A program made the position numbers and the translations under genes. Under the pieces are notes generated by a model. The model searched no databases. It was given only the letters and a program-made list of their open reading frames with translations, and had not been told where the DNA came from. Shown piece after piece: positions 13,385-13,709 of a stretch of 13,709 nucleotides of DNA; within the stretch, counting starts at the first letter, position 1, and every line of letters starts with the position of its first letter. The DNA is taken from positions 1 to 13,709 of the forward strand of contig CALEGD010000019.1 of assembly GCA_937877075.1 (NCBI GenBank). The letters are read 5' to 3'. Source of the stretch: an uncultured Acholeplasmatales bacterium (lineage in GTDB: Bacteria; Bacillota_I; Bacilli_A; ML615J-28; CAG-698).

Positions 13385-13709
13385 TTATATAAAATTTTTA
13401 AAATTGCCTGAGTTTTTTAAATACCATGAAAGAACATGTTTGTCTGGAATCGGTCGGGCAAAATGATACCCTTGGGCATAATCAGCTCCGAGTTCCTGTA
13501 ATATTTTACAGGCTTCTTGATCTTCAACGCCTTCGCAGATAACCATCAGTCCCAATTCATGGGCAATATCAATAATTGTTTTCACAATCCTTCCAGCAGT
13601 CTCATCGACATTTATTTTTGAATTGAAAGTATTATCGATCTTCAAAATATCTATTTGATAATTTCTTAAATAAACAATAGAAGAATAACCTTTTCCGAAA
13701 TCATCAATG
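13385..13709 (-). CDS. EAL-domain c-di-GMP phosphodiesterase, C-terminal part
   Basis: The last 107 codons of a gene that continues beyond the right edge of the window. The reading frame stays open to the edge and spells the end of an EAL domain: IDDFGKGYSSIVYLRNYQID with the two metal-binding Asp, LKID with the catalytic-site Lys, CEGVED with the conserved Glu, and the closing AQGYHFARPIP with the conserved Gln. All key residues in this part are present, so the enzyme is probably active and hydrolyses cyclic di-GMP to pGpG. The apparent short start at 13645 is a TTG inside the conserved LKID motif and is not a real start. Whatever sensor or GGDEF domain precedes it is outside the window. No terminator is seen between it and the small gene 67 nt downstream, so read-through is possible. 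Confidence 0.85.
   Translation of the reverse strand, partial: IDDFGKGYSSIVYLRNYQIDILKIDNTFNSKINVDETAGRIVKTIIDIAHELGLMVICEGVEDQEACKILQELGADYAQGYHFARPIPDKHVLSWYLKNSGNFKNFI

Overview
The window looks like a chromosomal piece of a low-GC, spore-forming member of the Bacillota (Bacilli/Erysipelotrichia-like; exact lineage not resolved). The reasons are AT-rich codon use, strong AGGAGG-type ribosome binding sites, the standard code with TGA used as a stop, a CotF-type spore coat protein, a YheC/YheD-type ATP-grasp protein, mother-cell-type (sigma-K-like) promoters and Gram-positive lipoprotein signals. I see no transposase, integrase, CRISPR array, rRNA or tRNA.

Layout. 124-1744 (+): a two-gene unit, a NUDIX hydrolase followed 1 nt later by an FRG-domain protein, closed by a two-way terminator. 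2609-1784 (-): a compact three-gene spore-coat unit: a small helical protein, a CotF-like coat protein, and an unusual Asn/Arg/Glu repeat protein built from NLEFGRDNE-type units. 2752-5814 (+): a 1020-residue surface lipoprotein with about six Ig/Fn3-like repeats and a C-terminal GLUG domain. 9153-5839 (-): a signalling module made of an ECF sigma factor, its membrane anti-sigma factor with an RsgI-type extracellular domain, and a second, lipoprotein copy of that extracellular domain that lacks the cytoplasmic anti-sigma part. The sigma gene and the lipoprotein gene carry the same promoter sequence (a 16-bp and a 9-bp block at identical spacing), so the sigma factor very likely drives both; a housekeeping promoter lies upstream of the sigma gene.

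10538-9339 (-) and 10727-13115 (+): a divergent amide-ligase locus with an L-amino-acid-ligase-like ATP-grasp enzyme on one side and a YheC/YheD-type ATP-grasp enzyme overlapping a MurF-like Mur ligase on the other. Each direction has a CATAnnnTA -10 box with an AC element 16-17 nt upstream, the pattern of sigma-K promoters. My reading is a late-sporulation pathway that makes or attaches a peptide or polyamide to the spore wall or coat, built from the same two enzyme types that are fused in cyanophycin synthetase. 13317-13150 (-): a 55-residue cysteine-containing single-pass membrane protein with a TTG start. 13709-13385 (-): the C-terminal part of an EAL-domain c-di-GMP phosphodiesterase that runs off the window.

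The best candidates for undescribed biology are the sigma/anti-sigma/lipoprotein-paralogue circuit, the ATP-grasp + Mur ligase sporulation locus, and the NLEFG repeat protein. All functional statements rest on motif reading by eye; no database search was possible.
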